Source: Eubacteriales bacterium (GTDB lineage Bacteria > Bacillota > Clostridia > Acetivibrionales > JANLFN01). From it: DNA of 64,000 bases. The stretch spans positions 62,001 through 126,000 of the forward strand of contig JANLFN010000002.1 in NCBI GenBank assembly GCA_024655885.1. Reading direction: 5' to 3'. The notes under the pieces are model-generated. The model was not told the origin of the DNA. It saw only the letters and a program-made list of their open reading frames with translations, and did no database searches. Shown in pieces: positions 17,809 through 27,266 of the stretch (within the stretch, counting starts at the first letter, position 1; each line of letters opens with the position of its first letter). Both the position numbers and the translations under genes were made by a program.

Positions 17809-19167
17809 CTAATTTCTCAGGCTGTGAATGGGCGCCGGAATCCTTCCTCCCCGCTTTATAAAATTGCTGCTCTGGAAAGGGTTCACTTTCATAACGGGGC
17901 CTGAACCCAGAAGCCCTCCGAATTCCACCACATCGCCCACTTTTCTTCCCGGAGCCGGGATGATTCTTACGGCCGTCGTCTTGTTGTTGATCATCCCGAT
18001 GGCTGCCTCGTCGGCAATGATGGCCGATATGGTTTCCGCGCTGGTGTCGCCGGGAACAATGATCATGTCCAGCCCCACCGAGCACACGCATGTCATGGCC
18101 TCAAGCTTTTCAATGGTGAGTGCGCCGGCCTTCACCGCATCCACCATTCCGGCATCCTCGCTGACGGGAATAAAGGCGCCGCTCAGGCCTCCGACATAGG
18201 AGGAAGCCATGATGCCTCCCTTTTTCACCGCGTCGTTTAAAAGCGCAAGAGCGGCGGTAGTTCCATGGGCTCCGCATTTTTCAAGGCCCATTTCCTCAAG
18301 TATATGGGCTATGCTGTCCCCCACCGCCGGTGTCGGAGCCAGGGACAGGTCCACAATTCCAAAAGGCGCGCCCAGGCGTTTGGACGCCTCCTGGGCCACA
18401 AGCTGGCCCATCCTGGTGATTTTGAAGGCGGTTTTTTTGATGATCTCGGAAACCTCTCCGAAATCGGCGTTCTTGGCCTTTTCCAGGGCGCTCTTCACCG
18501 CGCCGGGGCCGCTGACGCCTACATTGATAACGCATTCCGGTTCGCCCACCCCGTGGAAGGCGCCGGCCATAAACGGGTTGTCCTCCGGCACATTTGCGAA
18601 TACAATGAGCTTTGCACAGCCAACCCCGCTGTTATCCGCCGTTAGCTCGGCGGCTTTCTTAATAATCTCCCCCATTTTGCTTACCGCATCCATATTAATC
18701 CCTGCTTTTGTGGTTGCCACATTCACGGAGGAGCACACCTTTTTCGTGGCGGAAAGGGCATAAGGAATGGATTCCATCAATTTTAAGTCTCCCTTTGTAT
18801 AGCCCTTGTGCACAAGCGCCGAAAACCCTCCGATAAAATTGACCCCCACGGTATCCGCCGCCCTGTCCAGGGTTTCCGCATATCCCACATAATCCTCGTC
18901 ACTGCTGCATTCTGCTATAAGGGATATAGGCGTCACGGATATTCTCTTATTTATGATGGGTATGCCGTACTCCCTTTCAATGTCCTCTCCCACCTTTACA
19001 AGGTTTGACGCCATCGAAACAATCTTGTCGTATATCCTGCCCCTGGCAACTTTGCTGTCCGAATGGCAGCAATCCCTGAGGGATATTCCCATGGTTATGG
19101 TCCTGATATCAAGATTTTCATCCTGTATCATTTTTATTGTCTCCATTACCTCTGACGGTCTGATCAT
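17809..19167 (-). CDS. PFL family protein (UPF0210/DUF711)
   Basis: 452 residues, matching the UPF0210 family usually encoded with a UPF0237 ACT-domain protein, as here. Landmarks: [73 protein letters not shown] and the end [15 protein letters not shown]. The fold is related to pyruvate formate-lyase/glycyl-radical enzymes but the radical loop is absent; activity is unknown. GGGGG lies before the ATG. The upstream ACT gene ends 11 bases before. Confidence 0.9.
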   Translation of the reverse strand: MIRPSEVMETIKMIQDENLDIRTITMGISLRDCCHSDSKVARGRIYDKIVSMASNLVKVGEDIEREYGIPIINKRISVTPISLIAECSSDEDYVGYAETLDRAADTVGVNFIGGFSALVHKGYTKGDLKLMESIPYALSATKKVCSSVNVATTKAGINMDAVSKMGEIIKKAAELTADNSGVGCAKLIVFANVPEDNPFMAGAFHGVGEPECVINVGVSGPGAVKSALEKAKNADFGEVSEIIKKTAFKITRMGQLVAQEASKRLGAPFGIVDLSLAPTPAVGDSIAHILEEMGLEKCGAHGTTAALALLNDAVKKGGIMASSYVGGLSGAFIPVSEDAGMVDAVKAGALTIEKLEAMTCVCSVGLDMIIVPGDTSAETISAIIADEAAIGMINNKTTAVRIIPAPGRKVGDVVEFGGLLGSGPVMKVNPFQSSNFIKRGGRIPAPIHSLRN

Positions 19168-19178
19168 CCTCTGTCCCC

Positions 19179-19448
19179 CTATACGCGATGCATTGAATTA
19201 AAAATATCCTCATGCTGGATTCTCACTGAAACCCCAAGCTCTTCACCCTTTTTCTCAAGCTTGTCGGACAGTTCGCTGAAGTTAGCGTTTATTTTTGATA
19301 TGTCCACCAGCATAATCATTGTAAAAATATCCTGCATTATAGTTTGAGATATATCCAGTATGTTTACGTTGCAGTCGGCCAATACGCGGCTGACACCCGC
19401 GATAATACCCACACGGTCGCGTCCGATTACGGTTAACACTGCTCTCAT
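19179..19448 (-). CDS. ACT-domain protein (UPF0237)
   Basis: 89 residues forming one ACT domain: [33 protein letters not shown], then [20 protein letters not shown] domains bind small ligands such as amino acids. It is first in a two-gene operon with the PFL-family gene and is likely its regulator or sensor subunit. GGAGGG lies 5 bases before the start. Confidence 0.9.
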   Translation of the reverse strand: MRAVLTVIGRDRVGIIAGVSRVLADCNVNILDISQTIMQDIFTMIMLVDISKINANFSELSDKLEKKGEELGVSVRIQHEDIFNSMHRV

Positions 19449-19659
19449 AGGAAACCCTCCCTGAAAATAAATGGGCTGTAAATCATCACAGTCTACGGGT
19501 AAAGAATGCGTGAAAGAAAACAGCGGCAGCCATCGGATTTTTACCCATAGACCATGTTCTCTACTAAAGTAATAGTTATTATAAAGTATTATAAAGTAAA
19601 AATCGTTTTTCTTCCAGAGTTTGATTAAGAAAAGGAAGACTATTTTCCGGAAGGGCTAT

Positions 19660-19695
19660 AAAATAAAAAGCGCATTGCAGTGTGCAAAACGCTTT
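19660..19695 (-). terminator. terminator after the glutaredoxin gene
   Basis: On the minus strand AAAGCG pairs with CGCTTT, with an inner TTGCA/TGCAA stem, followed by TTTTTATTTT. It lies about 80 bases after the glutaredoxin stop. Confidence 0.6.
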
Positions 19696-19777
19696 AAAAT
19701 TGATCCACGATATAATTTCAGCAGTTCTCCTGTGATTTGCTCTAAAAACCCAATCTCTATGCTTCCTTTAAATCGTA

Positions 19778-20014
19778 TTATTGGCTGGCGCCCAGCAACC
19801 TGTCGATTTCTCCCTGGTTGAAGCCCACAACAATATGGCCGTCGATATCCAGTACCGGAACTCCCCTTTGTCCGGATTTTCTGATCATTTCCATAGCGCC
19901 CGCCCGGTCTTCCGAAACATTGACTTCGTTAAACTTCACTTCCTTGGAATTCAAATACTCTTTTACTTTGGTACACCAAGGACATGTTTTGGTTGTATAC
20001 ACAGTAACATTCAT
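19778..20014 (-). CDS. glutaredoxin-family thiol-disulfide protein
   Basis: 78 residues with a thioredoxin fold: VTVYTTKTCPWCTKVKEYL (CPWC redox pair), SGQRGVPVLDID with the cis-Pro, and GFNQGEIDRLL. Such small proteins reduce disulfides or serve ribonucleotide reductase or peroxide-detoxifying enzymes. A ferredoxin-like gene lies 68 bases upstream in the same direction, but the spacing and a T-rich gap leave co-transcription open. Confidence 0.9.
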   Translation of the reverse strand: MNVTVYTTKTCPWCTKVKEYLNSKEVKFNEVNVSEDRAGAMEMIRKSGQRGVPVLDIDGHIVVGFNQGEIDRLLGASQ

Positions 20015-20082
20015 TTCTTATACCTCCATAATAATTAAGTTATTTTTTTATTATTTCCACCATGGTCTTCATTTATTTTACG

Positions 20083-20265
20083 CTATTCATCTCTTATGGC
20101 TCCCATAGGACAGACGAAAATACACTTTTCACACGCCAGGCACTTTTCATTGTCAACTATTGGAGCTTCATACCCTTTTTGGGTCAAAGCCCCGGCAGGA
20201 CATACGCTGACTGCGGGACATTTATGATTTTGCGGGCACAGCTTTTTGTGGACCACTACCTTCAA
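20083..20265 (-). CDS. small ferredoxin-like [4Fe-4S] protein
   Basis: About 60 residues. One complete cluster motif NEKCLACEKCIFVCPMGAI is near the C-terminus. The N-terminal half has KLCPQNHKCPAVSVCPAGAL, an altered second motif, so one regular and one atypical cluster are possible. I prefer a TTG start because GGGAG lies 8 bases upstream; the ATG two codons earlier is only 2 bases from that site. It probably serves as an electron carrier. Confidence 0.75.
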   Translation of the reverse strand: MKVVVHKKLCPQNHKCPAVSVCPAGALTQKGYEAPIVDNEKCLACEKCIFVCPMGAIRDE

Positions 20266-20597
20266 TACCATCACTCCCTTTGGGCAAGGGCACTCCTACC
20301 CATAAATTATATGTACCCTTATTGATTCTATTATAACAAACGCCGAATATTATATCAATATATCTCGATATATAAATATAATAATTGTATCGTATGCCTT
20401 TACCGGATTGGGATTTTAATCCCAATACCATGGATCACTAAAAGTGAAAAACACTAATATTTTTAAGGTTGTCAAAAAGTAAATTTTATGTTAATATTAA
20501 TACTAACACTGTGTAGTTGTCTTGGATTAAAGATAACGCACTTCAAGCCTTTCAATATCCAATTCGATACATAGATTATATGAATGTGGGGGTTGCT

Positions 20598-21383
20598 ATG
20601 TCAAATCAATTCTTAAGCATTGACGCCTATCTTGAAAGAATCAAGTATGAAGGGAAAACAGACGTTTCTTATGAGACCCTGTACGGTCTGCACACATCAC
20701 ACACACTGAACGTACCTTTTGAAAACCTGGACGTTTATTTCAAAAAGCCCATTTTGCTTGACAGGGATTCCTTGTTCAAAAAAATAGTTGAAAATAAACG
20801 AGGCGGGTATTGCTTTGAAATGAACGGCATTTTCTCCTTCGTCCTTCAAGAGCTTGGGTTTAAAGTAACCAATCTATTGGCGAGAGGAACTATGGACGGT
20901 AAAACTTATTTTGCAAAGACTCATCAGGTATTAATGGTAGAAATCGGGGAAAAAAGATGGCTGGCCGACGTGGGCTTTGGGAACGACGGCATCACGGCTC
21001 CCGTTTTGCTGGAGGAGGGCATAGACCAGCAGCAGTTCACCCACACCTTCCGGCTTCTTAAAGACCCTAAATTCGGCTATGTGCTGCAAAATAAAGTGGG
21101 GGACGAATACCGGTATATGTATGCCTTCACACTGGAGGAATGCTATCCCGCGGATTATCTGATGTCCAACCATTTTACCGCTACTTTTCCCGGTTCCTTT
21201 TTTACCACAATGAAAATGTGCACCATGCCTACAATAAAAGGACGCATTACATTGACCGACAGGAATTTTAAGATACTTGAAAACGGCCAGGTTTCGGAGA
21301 AAAAGTTATCCAGTGATGCCGAGTTTGATGAAATACTAAAAAAATATTTCGGACTGGATATGGATTTAATAAGAAAGCCCTGA
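20598..21383 (+). CDS. arylamine N-acetyltransferase
   Basis: 261 residues when started at the ATG preceded by GGGGGTT; a TTG 81 bases upstream is in frame but lacks a ribosome binding site. The NAT triad is visible: Cys in NKRGGYCFEMNG, His in FAKTHQVLMVEI and Asp in WLADVGFGN. NVPFENLDVYF and the family length fit. The enzyme transfers acetyl from acetyl-CoA to arylamines and hydrazines through a cysteine intermediate. Monocistronic, flanked by AT-rich DNA. Confidence 0.9.
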   Translation: MSNQFLSIDAYLERIKYEGKTDVSYETLYGLHTSHTLNVPFENLDVYFKKPILLDRDSLFKKIVENKRGGYCFEMNGIFSFVLQELGFKVTNLLARGTMDGKTYFAKTHQVLMVEIGEKRWLADVGFGNDGITAPVLLEEGIDQQQFTHTFRLLKDPKFGYVLQNKVGDEYRYMYAFTLEECYPADYLMSNHFTATFPGSFFTTMKMCTMPTIKGRITLTDRNFKILENGQVSEKKLSSDAEFDEILKKYFGLDMDLIRKP

Positions 21384-21400
21384 CCCCCGGCTCCGTTTGT

Positions 21401-21589
21401 TCACCCCTGCCGCTCTTTAAAAATCCCCAGGGACATTCTCTGTGCAGTAGGCATCGCCGCCAGTTCTCCGGCGGCGGTCGTCTTATCGCCGGCGCCCGTT
21501 GAAGCTCCCTACAGCATCACCTTTATGCCATTTTGACCGACGGCCGTGATAAGGGCTGTGTTGGGATGTGCGTCTTTAAGTTCGACCGT
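21401..21589 (-). pseudogene. coding relic with internal stop, unidentified
   Basis: A 62-codon open stretch without a start reads coding-like (HPNTALITAVGQNGIKVML, then after one TAG, GASTGAGDKTTAAGELAAM). The single in-frame TAG and missing 5' end suggest the tail of a lost gene. I do not recognise the family. Composition is more GC-rich than the flanks. Confidence 0.3.
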
Positions 21590-21685
21590 TTAAAAAGGAA
21601 GATAACAAACAACGGTCATCTTCCCATCATCCAATATGGTATTTATTTTTTTTAAATGAAATTGTACTCCATGGGATTGTGGAAA

Positions 21686-21805
21686 TCAGACCTTTTCTTT
21701 CTTAGGAATGCTGTCATAGTTTTCATTTTCCTGCTTTTTATCCACTTTTTCAATAATATAGAGAGCAACAAGTAAAAACACAATAAAAGCAAGCTTGATA
21801 AACAT
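21686..21805 (-). CDS. 39-aa membrane-anchored peptide
   Basis: AAGGTGG lies 6 bases before an ATG coding MFIKLAFIVFLLVALYIIEK, one membrane helix followed by a charged tail rich in Lys and Glu. The frame is open further upstream (to a TTG at 21934) and there encodes a cysteine-rich stretch (CERCFTEECAACE), but that start has only a weak ribosome binding site. The short form is my choice. Function unknown. Confidence 0.55.
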   Translation of the reverse strand: MFIKLAFIVFLLVALYIIEKVDKKQENENYDSIPKKEKV

Positions 21806-22271
21806 TTTGAACCACCTTCTATATGTTTTGCAATTGTTCCTTTTATAGGTCAACCCGGCTCTTGCAAAAGCATATTCCTTGATTTCACAGGCTGCGCATT
21901 CTTCCGTGAAGCACCTTTCACACAGCCTATACAAATTACCTGTGAATGAAGAAACGGTTAAGCCGATTCATTAGACTTAACCGCTTATGTTAAATATGAT
22001 CGTGATTCTTTAGAAATCCATGCCTTCATATTTTAACGAAAGAGGATTAAGCCTGTATGTCAATAGATATTTTCCTATACTAAGTAATAATACGATTGCC
22101 GCATCATTTTGTTTGAGATCCAGGCTAAAATATTTACACATTAGCAATCCTCTTAAGAATGATCTCTCTATAAAAAATTGTATAATAGGACACTCAATAC
22201 TGTCAATGAAATTACTTTAATGTAATTATATTGTAAACTGGTTGTAACATTATTCCACAGCGGTGTTTTCC
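21806..22271. other. AT-rich intergenic region, no gene recognised
   Basis: Contains the possible upstream extension of the 39-aa gene, a CGGTTAAG/CTTAACCG inverted repeat near 21957-21984, and several short T/A runs. No reading frame with a credible ribosome binding site was found. Confidence 0.5.
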
Positions 22272-22778
22272 TCAATACTTGCCTGCCAGATCAAACAAGG
22301 TATCCCCGCTGACCCTGTACACCGTCCACTCATCCATGGGCACTGCCCCCATCCGCTTATAAAACCCAATGGAGGGTTCATTCCAGTCAAGGCACCACCA
22401 TTCAAGCCTTCCGCAGTTCCTCTCCACCGCCAGCTTTGCCAGGAAGGAAAGGATAATCTTGCCTATTCCCCGGCCTCTCATTTCCGGCTTTACATACAAA
22501 TCCTCCAGGTATATTCCATATTTTCCCATAAATGTGGAAAAGTTGTGAAAAAACAAGGCAAATGCCACCGTTCTTCCTTCATACTCACCCAGGACTACTT
22601 CCGCCGCTCTGCGTACAAAAAGCGATTCCCGCAGAGACTCCTCGGTTGCGGCCACCTTGTCCAGCATATTTTCATACTCGGCCAGTTCCCTGATCAACCC
22701 CAGAATGACAGGCGTGTCCCTTTCCTCCGCAAAGCGGAGCTTAAAGCCTTCCAATTTCGTATCAAGCAATTTGTTCAT
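22272..22778 (-). CDS. GNAT N-acetyltransferase (diamine/thialysine acetyltransferase-like)
   Basis: 168 residues from the ATG behind GGAGG. The acetyl-CoA loop is VKPEMRGRGIGKIILSFLAKLA, followed by RLEWWCLDWNEPSIGFYKRMGA, a pattern seen in spermidine/spermine and thialysine N-acetyltransferases. N-terminal FAEERDTPVILGLIRELAEYE also fits that group. It may acetylate a polyamine or lysine analogue; substrate is inferred only. It lies 45 bases after the DUF4173 stop on the same strand and may be the last gene of that operon. Confidence 0.83.
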   Translation of the reverse strand: MNKLLDTKLEGFKLRFAEERDTPVILGLIRELAEYENMLDKVAATEESLRESLFVRRAAEVVLGEYEGRTVAFALFFHNFSTFMGKYGIYLEDLYVKPEMRGRGIGKIILSFLAKLAVERNCGRLEWWCLDWNEPSIGFYKRMGAVPMDEWTVYRVSGDTLFDLAGKY

Positions 22779-22823
22779 AATTCCTCCACAATGGGCAGCA
22801 TACATAACTCAGCATCAATATGA

Positions 22824-24356
22824 TCATTCATTTTCGTATTTCAGGTCGTATTTGTCAAGTAGGGCTTTGGCCCTATACCGGGAAATATTGAAGGACTGCC
22901 AGCCCCTACCCTCATTTAGGGCTTTTTTGGCACCGTATAAGCTGTTTTGGAAAGCAGGGGAGAGATTTTCGTCGTTCACCAGCTGTACTAGCAACGGTAC
23001 GGCATCATAGGACAGCCTGCCCAGATAATATTCGTCAATATGGCCTGTATTCCTGTAACGCTCAATGTTGTTTTCCACAATAATCACGTCGATATTGATA
23101 TAGTTGACGATCAGATAGGCCAGCAAGGCGGTGACAATGTACCCCTTGAGCATAGGAACCTTTTCGCTCCACACCCTGCACACCGTGATAACCAGTATGG
23201 CCAGCACAAATACCATGAAGGCATGGGTCAGTATCCTCAGATAGGTGTAACCATAAGCCTCCTCATACATCCACATCCTGTAAAAGGCCGAAAGCAGCAT
23301 TACCGCAGTGCAGGCAACCAGCAGGGAGTTAAATACCTGGATAAGCCTGCTCAGCGCTTGGCGGTCCTTTTTGGTAAGATACATATCGAGCAGCAGAATG
23401 CACAAATTGATCAGCGTGACGGCAATTAATTCAAAAAAACCCCTTCTGGCATACTCGGAGTATGTGAAATTCTGTGGTACAACACCGCCGAAAAGGTATG
23501 TAAACTGTATAACCGTAAAGACAACATAAATAATGTTCACGGAAAGAAGTACGGTTGCCGCTGTGATCGGATCTATCAGGCCGTTCTTCAGCGCGCTGTC
23601 CTGGGGTTCGGCAGCGGCTGAGCCTGCCCTTGCCTCAAGTAAGCTCCAAAGATAGCTGAAAAATATCAATGAAGCGGACAGGATGAAAATGAAACGCACG
23701 ATCCACTCCCCCGGATTCAGGCTCTTAAACAGGTCGGGTAGGTGGCTTACATAGTTTCCAAAAACCTGGTCTGCGGAAGAAAGCAGGGGAATGATGATCA
23801 AAAACAGCGGAATTGAAATAAAAAGGCCGGTAAAAATTTTCACTGCCACGCCGTATCGGCCCTTTCCCACTTTTCTTCGGACCAATTCCACCAACAGGAC
23901 AAAAGGCTTGCCTATGTGCAAAAATGTCCTGCAGAACATGCTGTTTAAAATATCTTTAATAAAACCCGCCTTATGCCACTCATGCCTGTTGTTTTTTGTG
24001 AGCAGGGTGGTCTGGGCAAGGATAAGCATAGGTATGCCTAAAAAGTTTAATACCCCGAAAACCCTGTTTGAAAAAATCAAGTAAGTAAAGGACAGCAGCG
24101 CCACAGGTATGCTTAAAAGCCACCCAAAATTAAATTTAAACTCCAGAATGCCGCGGGAGTTATAGATGAATGCGGCATAAAACAGCAATATAAATATCGG
24201 GTAAGAGATGCCCACCGTTTTCCCATAGAACAAATAGTCGCAGAGAACGCCTAAAACCGCACAGGATATCAGCAGACATATATTTTCCGTGCTGATTGTA
24301 TTCCCCTTTATGGTTTGGTGACCATTTTCATTTTTGACTTCCGTCAAATCTTCCAC
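22824..24356 (-). CDS. DUF4173-containing multi-span membrane protein
   Basis: 510 residues with about twelve hydrophobic segments. The C-terminal YTYLRILTHAFMVFVLAILVI and YINIDVIIVENNIERYRNTGHIDEYYLGRLSYDAVP regions match the DUF4173 (DUF4153-like) family, whose role is not known. It follows an XRE regulator and a DUF2975 protein in the same direction, an arrangement common in Firmicutes and likely one operon under the regulator. Confidence 0.85.
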   Translation of the reverse strand: MEDLTEVKNENGHQTIKGNTISTENICLLISCAVLGVLCDYLFYGKTVGISYPIFILLFYAAFIYNSRGILEFKFNFGWLLSIPVALLSFTYLIFSNRVFGVLNFLGIPMLILAQTTLLTKNNRHEWHKAGFIKDILNSMFCRTFLHIGKPFVLLVELVRRKVGKGRYGVAVKIFTGLFISIPLFLIIIPLLSSADQVFGNYVSHLPDLFKSLNPGEWIVRFIFILSASLIFFSYLWSLLEARAGSAAAEPQDSALKNGLIDPITAATVLLSVNIIYVVFTVIQFTYLFGGVVPQNFTYSEYARRGFFELIAVTLINLCILLLDMYLTKKDRQALSRLIQVFNSLLVACTAVMLLSAFYRMWMYEEAYGYTYLRILTHAFMVFVLAILVITVCRVWSEKVPMLKGYIVTALLAYLIVNYINIDVIIVENNIERYRNTGHIDEYYLGRLSYDAVPLLVQLVNDENLSPAFQNSLYGAKKALNEGRGWQSFNISRYRAKALLDKYDLKYENE

Positions 24357-24408
24357 TTCAAGGATCCTCCTTCAATTGAATTTGTCCTGTCGCTGTCCAA
24401 ATTCGCTT

Positions 24409-24654
24409 TTATTCTTCGCTTTCCTTTTTATCCGTCCCGTCTTCATTCTCCCCGGGCAAATACTCCAGAATATCTCCCGGCTGGCAGTTTAAAGCCCTGC
24501 ATATTGCTTCCAGGGTAGTAAACCGTATAGCTTTCGCTTTATTGTTTTTCAGGATGGACAGATTGGCCGGGGTCAGGTCAATTTTCGAAGCCAGTTCGGA
24601 AGAGCCCATTTTTCTTTTAGCCATCATAACATCCAGGTTTACAATGATCGGCAT
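24409..24654 (-). CDS. XRE-family helix-turn-helix regulator (YozG-like)
   Basis: 81 residues: a compact Cro/C1 helix-turn-helix (MGSSELASKIDLTPANLSILKNNKAKAIRFTTLEAICRALNC) and an acidic tail. This short form is regularly encoded next to DUF2975 proteins, as here (11-base gap). It probably represses or activates its own operon; no operator was recognised. AGGGGAGG lies before the ATG. Confidence 0.9.
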   Translation of the reverse strand: MPIIVNLDVMMAKRKMGSSELASKIDLTPANLSILKNNKAKAIRFTTLEAICRALNCQPGDILEYLPGENEDGTDKKESEE

Positions 24655-24665
24655 AGCATCCTCCC

Positions 24666-25127
24666 CTATATGGTCAAATCATTTTCCTCTTTGACTATGA
24701 CCGCCTGATGAAACACCTCGGCCAGTATAATGCAAAAGAGTCCGGCGATGATAAAAACCATAGCAATAATAATGGTCAAAAAGGAGTTGAAGCAAATAAT
24801 TTTTACAACATAAGCCAGGGAAATAAAGAAGGATGCAAAGGATATGCGCTTGAGGCTATGTACATTCCCCATTATAAAGGGATTTCCTTTGTTTATAGCT
24901 TTGAATATCCTCCGCAGTTCATTTACAATGACAAGGCATGCAAAGCCTGTGATGTATAAAAAGACAAGCAAAAAATTGTAGTTTTCCCCGTTGATGCGGT
25001 ATATGTTTTCAAAATACCATTTGAGCAGCAGAGGCAGAAAAATAAATATCCCAATCCCCCCGATAAAAACCAGGTCTAAAAACCGTTTCACCCAGCCCGA
25101 CAGGCCTTTCTCATCCAAAATCGCCAT
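24666..25127 (-). CDS. DUF2975 membrane protein
   Basis: 153 residues, four predicted membrane helices with a charged loop (NELRRIFKAINKGNPFIMGNVHSLKRIS) typical of DUF2975. First gene of the DUF2975-XRE-DUF4173 unit. AGGAGGG precedes the ATG. Function unknown; the family is often linked to an XRE switch. Confidence 0.87.
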   Translation of the reverse strand: MAILDEKGLSGWVKRFLDLVFIGGIGIFIFLPLLLKWYFENIYRINGENYNFLLVFLYITGFACLVIVNELRRIFKAINKGNPFIMGNVHSLKRISFASFFISLAYVVKIICFNSFLTIIIAMVFIIAGLFCIILAEVFHQAVIVKEENDLTI

Positions 25128-25330
25128 CGTCCATACCCTCCTTAGTTTTTAACTGCATTCATATCCAGTATACAGCAGCTATTAATAATTATCAATATGT
25201 TTTTATCGTTTTTCGATAAATTATTATCGTTTTACGTTGTAAAAAATTAAGTAAGAGATTCCTATATCCATTTCCCGTAAAAACTGATATAATAGTGTTT
25301 ATCCACGTAAATTGAAGGAGTGTCCATAGG

Positions 25331-25579
25331 ATGAAGGATTATTTTGTAGAAAAGGCCTTAAGCCTGGGAGCAGATCATGCTGTGGTTTTTAACATCAGTG
25401 ACATTGAGTTTGACCCGCGGACCATACTTAAATGCATGTTTGGCTGCAGTGACTGGGGAAAGGGCCATACATGCCCCTCAAGGCCCAATTCTCCCAGTGT
25501 TGCGGAAAAGACCAGCAGCAAAACTGGTATTCGGCGGTTTTTATCGAATAATACCGGGATTTATCTCAAAGTCTTTTAA
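25331..25579 (+). pseudogene. truncated DUF2284 metal-binding protein
   Basis: The first about 57 residues (ALSLGADHAVVFNISDIEFDPRT, then ILKCMFGCSDWGKGHTCPSRPNSPS) match the start of DUF2284 proteins, which are about 170 residues long and carry further cysteines. Then the frame runs into unrelated sequence and stops at 82 codons, overlapping the end of the convergent amidohydrolase gene. The 3' two thirds have been lost, presumably by a deletion. GGAG lies before the ATG and a promoter region is retained. Confidence 0.7.
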
Positions 25580-26443
25580 CTGTAAAGCTTTAGCCCCATT
25601 TTCCAAACACATTCTTTCTATATCCCCTCTTTTCAGACCGGCTCTTTCAAAATGTTCCACCTCATCCAGCAGCCCGCTTCCATGGCCCACCAGGTAGGCT
25701 CCCGCATCGCTGCCTAAAGCTACCTTGACACCTATTTCAAGGGCCTTTTTCAAATTTTCAACCTGCCCTTCATACACTCTTTGAATCACTTCCCGCTCCT
25801 TTTCAAATCGTCCGTCCTCCGAAGCCAGAATGTTTCCCAAGGGTGCAAGGGTGGGGACCCATACAATACCCCTTTCAGCCATGCCGTAGAGCTCTGCCTC
25901 GGATATCAAGTATCCGTGCTCAATGGTGTTGACTCCGGCTTTTACGGCTCTTCCCACCCCTTCCCTGCCGTTGGCGTGCACCATGACAGGCAGGCCGCAG
26001 TCCTTTGCCCATTCCACCATATACTTCATTTCGTCCAGGGTAAAGGTTGTAGCCCCCACGTCTCCGTATTTTTCAAAATTCACTATCCCTGTTAAAACAA
26101 TTTTTAAATGGTCGGGTCTATATTCCAGGAGAGATTTGAATTCTTCCTTAAAGCTGTCCAGGCCGTCTACGGGTTTGCCTAAAAACGAACCGTAAAAACC
26201 CTTCCTGTACAGGGCATAGATGGGGGATTTATAAATTATTCCCTCGGAAGGCGCTATTTCCCTGGCTAAGCGGGAGGCAAAAATGCCGTCTCCGCCATCT
26301 CTTAAAATGCTTATGTTCCGCATTTTATACTGCTTGAAAATCTCCCTGATCCACTGGGTTTTCCGTTCTATAGGGGAAGCCTTCCATGACCGCCTGTTAA
26401 ACAAACCATTTAAAGCTATATGTACATGAGCGTCCATCAACAT
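25541..26443 (-). CDS. amidohydrolase superfamily protein
   Basis: 300 residues from an ATG behind AAGGAAGG/GGGAT. Metal ligands fit the amidohydrolase barrel: MDAHVHI (HxH), VMVHANG, IEHGYLI and ALGSDAGAYL. The C-terminus is short and ends close to the truncated DUF2284 gene, so the 3' end may have been reshaped by the same deletion; a GGTATTCG/CGAATAATACC hairpin lies on the junction. Substrate unknown (imidazolonepropionase- or prolidase-like hydrolase). Confidence 0.8.
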   Translation of the reverse strand: MLMDAHVHIALNGLFNRRSWKASPIERKTQWIREIFKQYKMRNISILRDGGDGIFASRLAREIAPSEGIIYKSPIYALYRKGFYGSFLGKPVDGLDSFKEEFKSLLEYRPDHLKIVLTGIVNFEKYGDVGATTFTLDEMKYMVEWAKDCGLPVMVHANGREGVGRAVKAGVNTIEHGYLISEAELYGMAERGIVWVPTLAPLGNILASEDGRFEKEREVIQRVYEGQVENLKKALEIGVKVALGSDAGAYLVGHGSGLLDEVEHFERAGLKRGDIERMCLENGAKALQLKDFEINPGIIR

Positions 26444-26673
26444 TATCCCATCATTCCTTCCTTTGTCCGTCAATTATTATGAAGCGGCGCATCCGGCGAA
26501 AACAGCATAAAAACCGTTCCTATGGGAGCAGCGCAATCTGCTTTTTATAGCACTATTCAGGATGGTTGTTTTCAAGCAGGCTCATTTATGCTGTTTGCCC
26601 ACTTGCAGGACCATTCACACACCATTATACCACTATTGTAAGCATCTGTAGTATTAAGATTAAAAGCATCAAT

Positions 26674-26712
26674 AAAAAAGCAGGACCGCCTCAAAGGACA
26701 GCCCTCCTTTTT
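26674..26712 (-). terminator. possible terminator at the left edge of the gas-vesicle island
   Basis: On the minus strand AAAAAGGAGG and CCTGCTTTTTT can pair around a loop region with a second short stem, ending in T6. It follows the relic frame at 26714. Confidence 0.35.
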
Positions 26713-26713
26713 G

Positions 26714-26850
26714 ATCATGCCTGTATATTACTTCCAGGACCTTGCTCGTTAGGAATTTGTTCTTCGCTGTTGTTGCCGTTTGTTAGAGCAATGTTCTGGC
26801 CCTTTTGTTTGTTTACATCAATAAAAGATGCAATATAAAAGCTTTTAACG
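26714..26850 (-). pseudogene. coding relic, start lost
   Basis: An open frame of about 45 codons without a start reads SFIDVNKQKGQNIALTNGN and then a polar NSEEQIPNEQGPGSNIQA tail. It lies directly downstream of a 57-aa gene on the same strand. The family is not recognised. The 270 bases to its left, up to the amidohydrolase start, hold nothing I can support. Confidence 0.3.
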
Positions 26851-26862
26851 CCAAATCAATAT

Positions 26863-27036
26863 CTAAATCTTTCTCATGGTATAAGGGGTATTCACCTGGA
26901 AATGAGACATCCGTTGATTTTTTATTTCAGCTCTTAACTGCTCATTTTCGGACAGCACCTCTCTTTTGATATCATCCTTGTATTTTCTCATGGCCTCCAC
27001 ATAGGTATGCAGGCTCAAGGCATTCTGTTCAGCCAT
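26863..27036 (-). CDS. 57-aa charged helical protein
   Basis: GGAGG lies 6 bases before an ATG coding MAEQNALSLHTYVEAMRKYK, a long charged helix (KREVLSENEQLRAEIKNQ) and the end VNTPYTMRKI. No cysteine or membrane segment. It sits at the edge of the gas-vesicle remnants and has the size and helical content of accessory Gvp proteins, but I do not recognise it as one. Confidence 0.5.
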   Translation of the reverse strand: MAEQNALSLHTYVEAMRKYKDDIKREVLSENEQLRAEIKNQRMSHFQVNTPYTMRKI

Positions 27037-27266
27037 TTTTCAGCCTCCAGACTTCTTTTAATCAGTTTACAATAATAATATATTCTGTAAACATAATGGA
27101 GTTACACTTTTTAAGTACAAATTCAGAAAAAATGTTTTAGCATCCACTGACTCACTTTTTATTATCCTTCATGAAACCATGATACAAAGACTTACATATT
27201 TTATCGCAGTTCATATACTGTAGATGTAAATGTAAAATTAAATATAAAAACAGGGGAGGTTTACTC

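Noticed and set aside
18209-18763. 184-codon plus-strand ORF opposite the PFL-family gene
   Set aside because: Shadow of a GC-rich gene; no coding features.
22263-22823. 186-codon plus-strand ORF opposite the GNAT gene
   Set aside because: Antisense to a clear acetyltransferase and without motifs.
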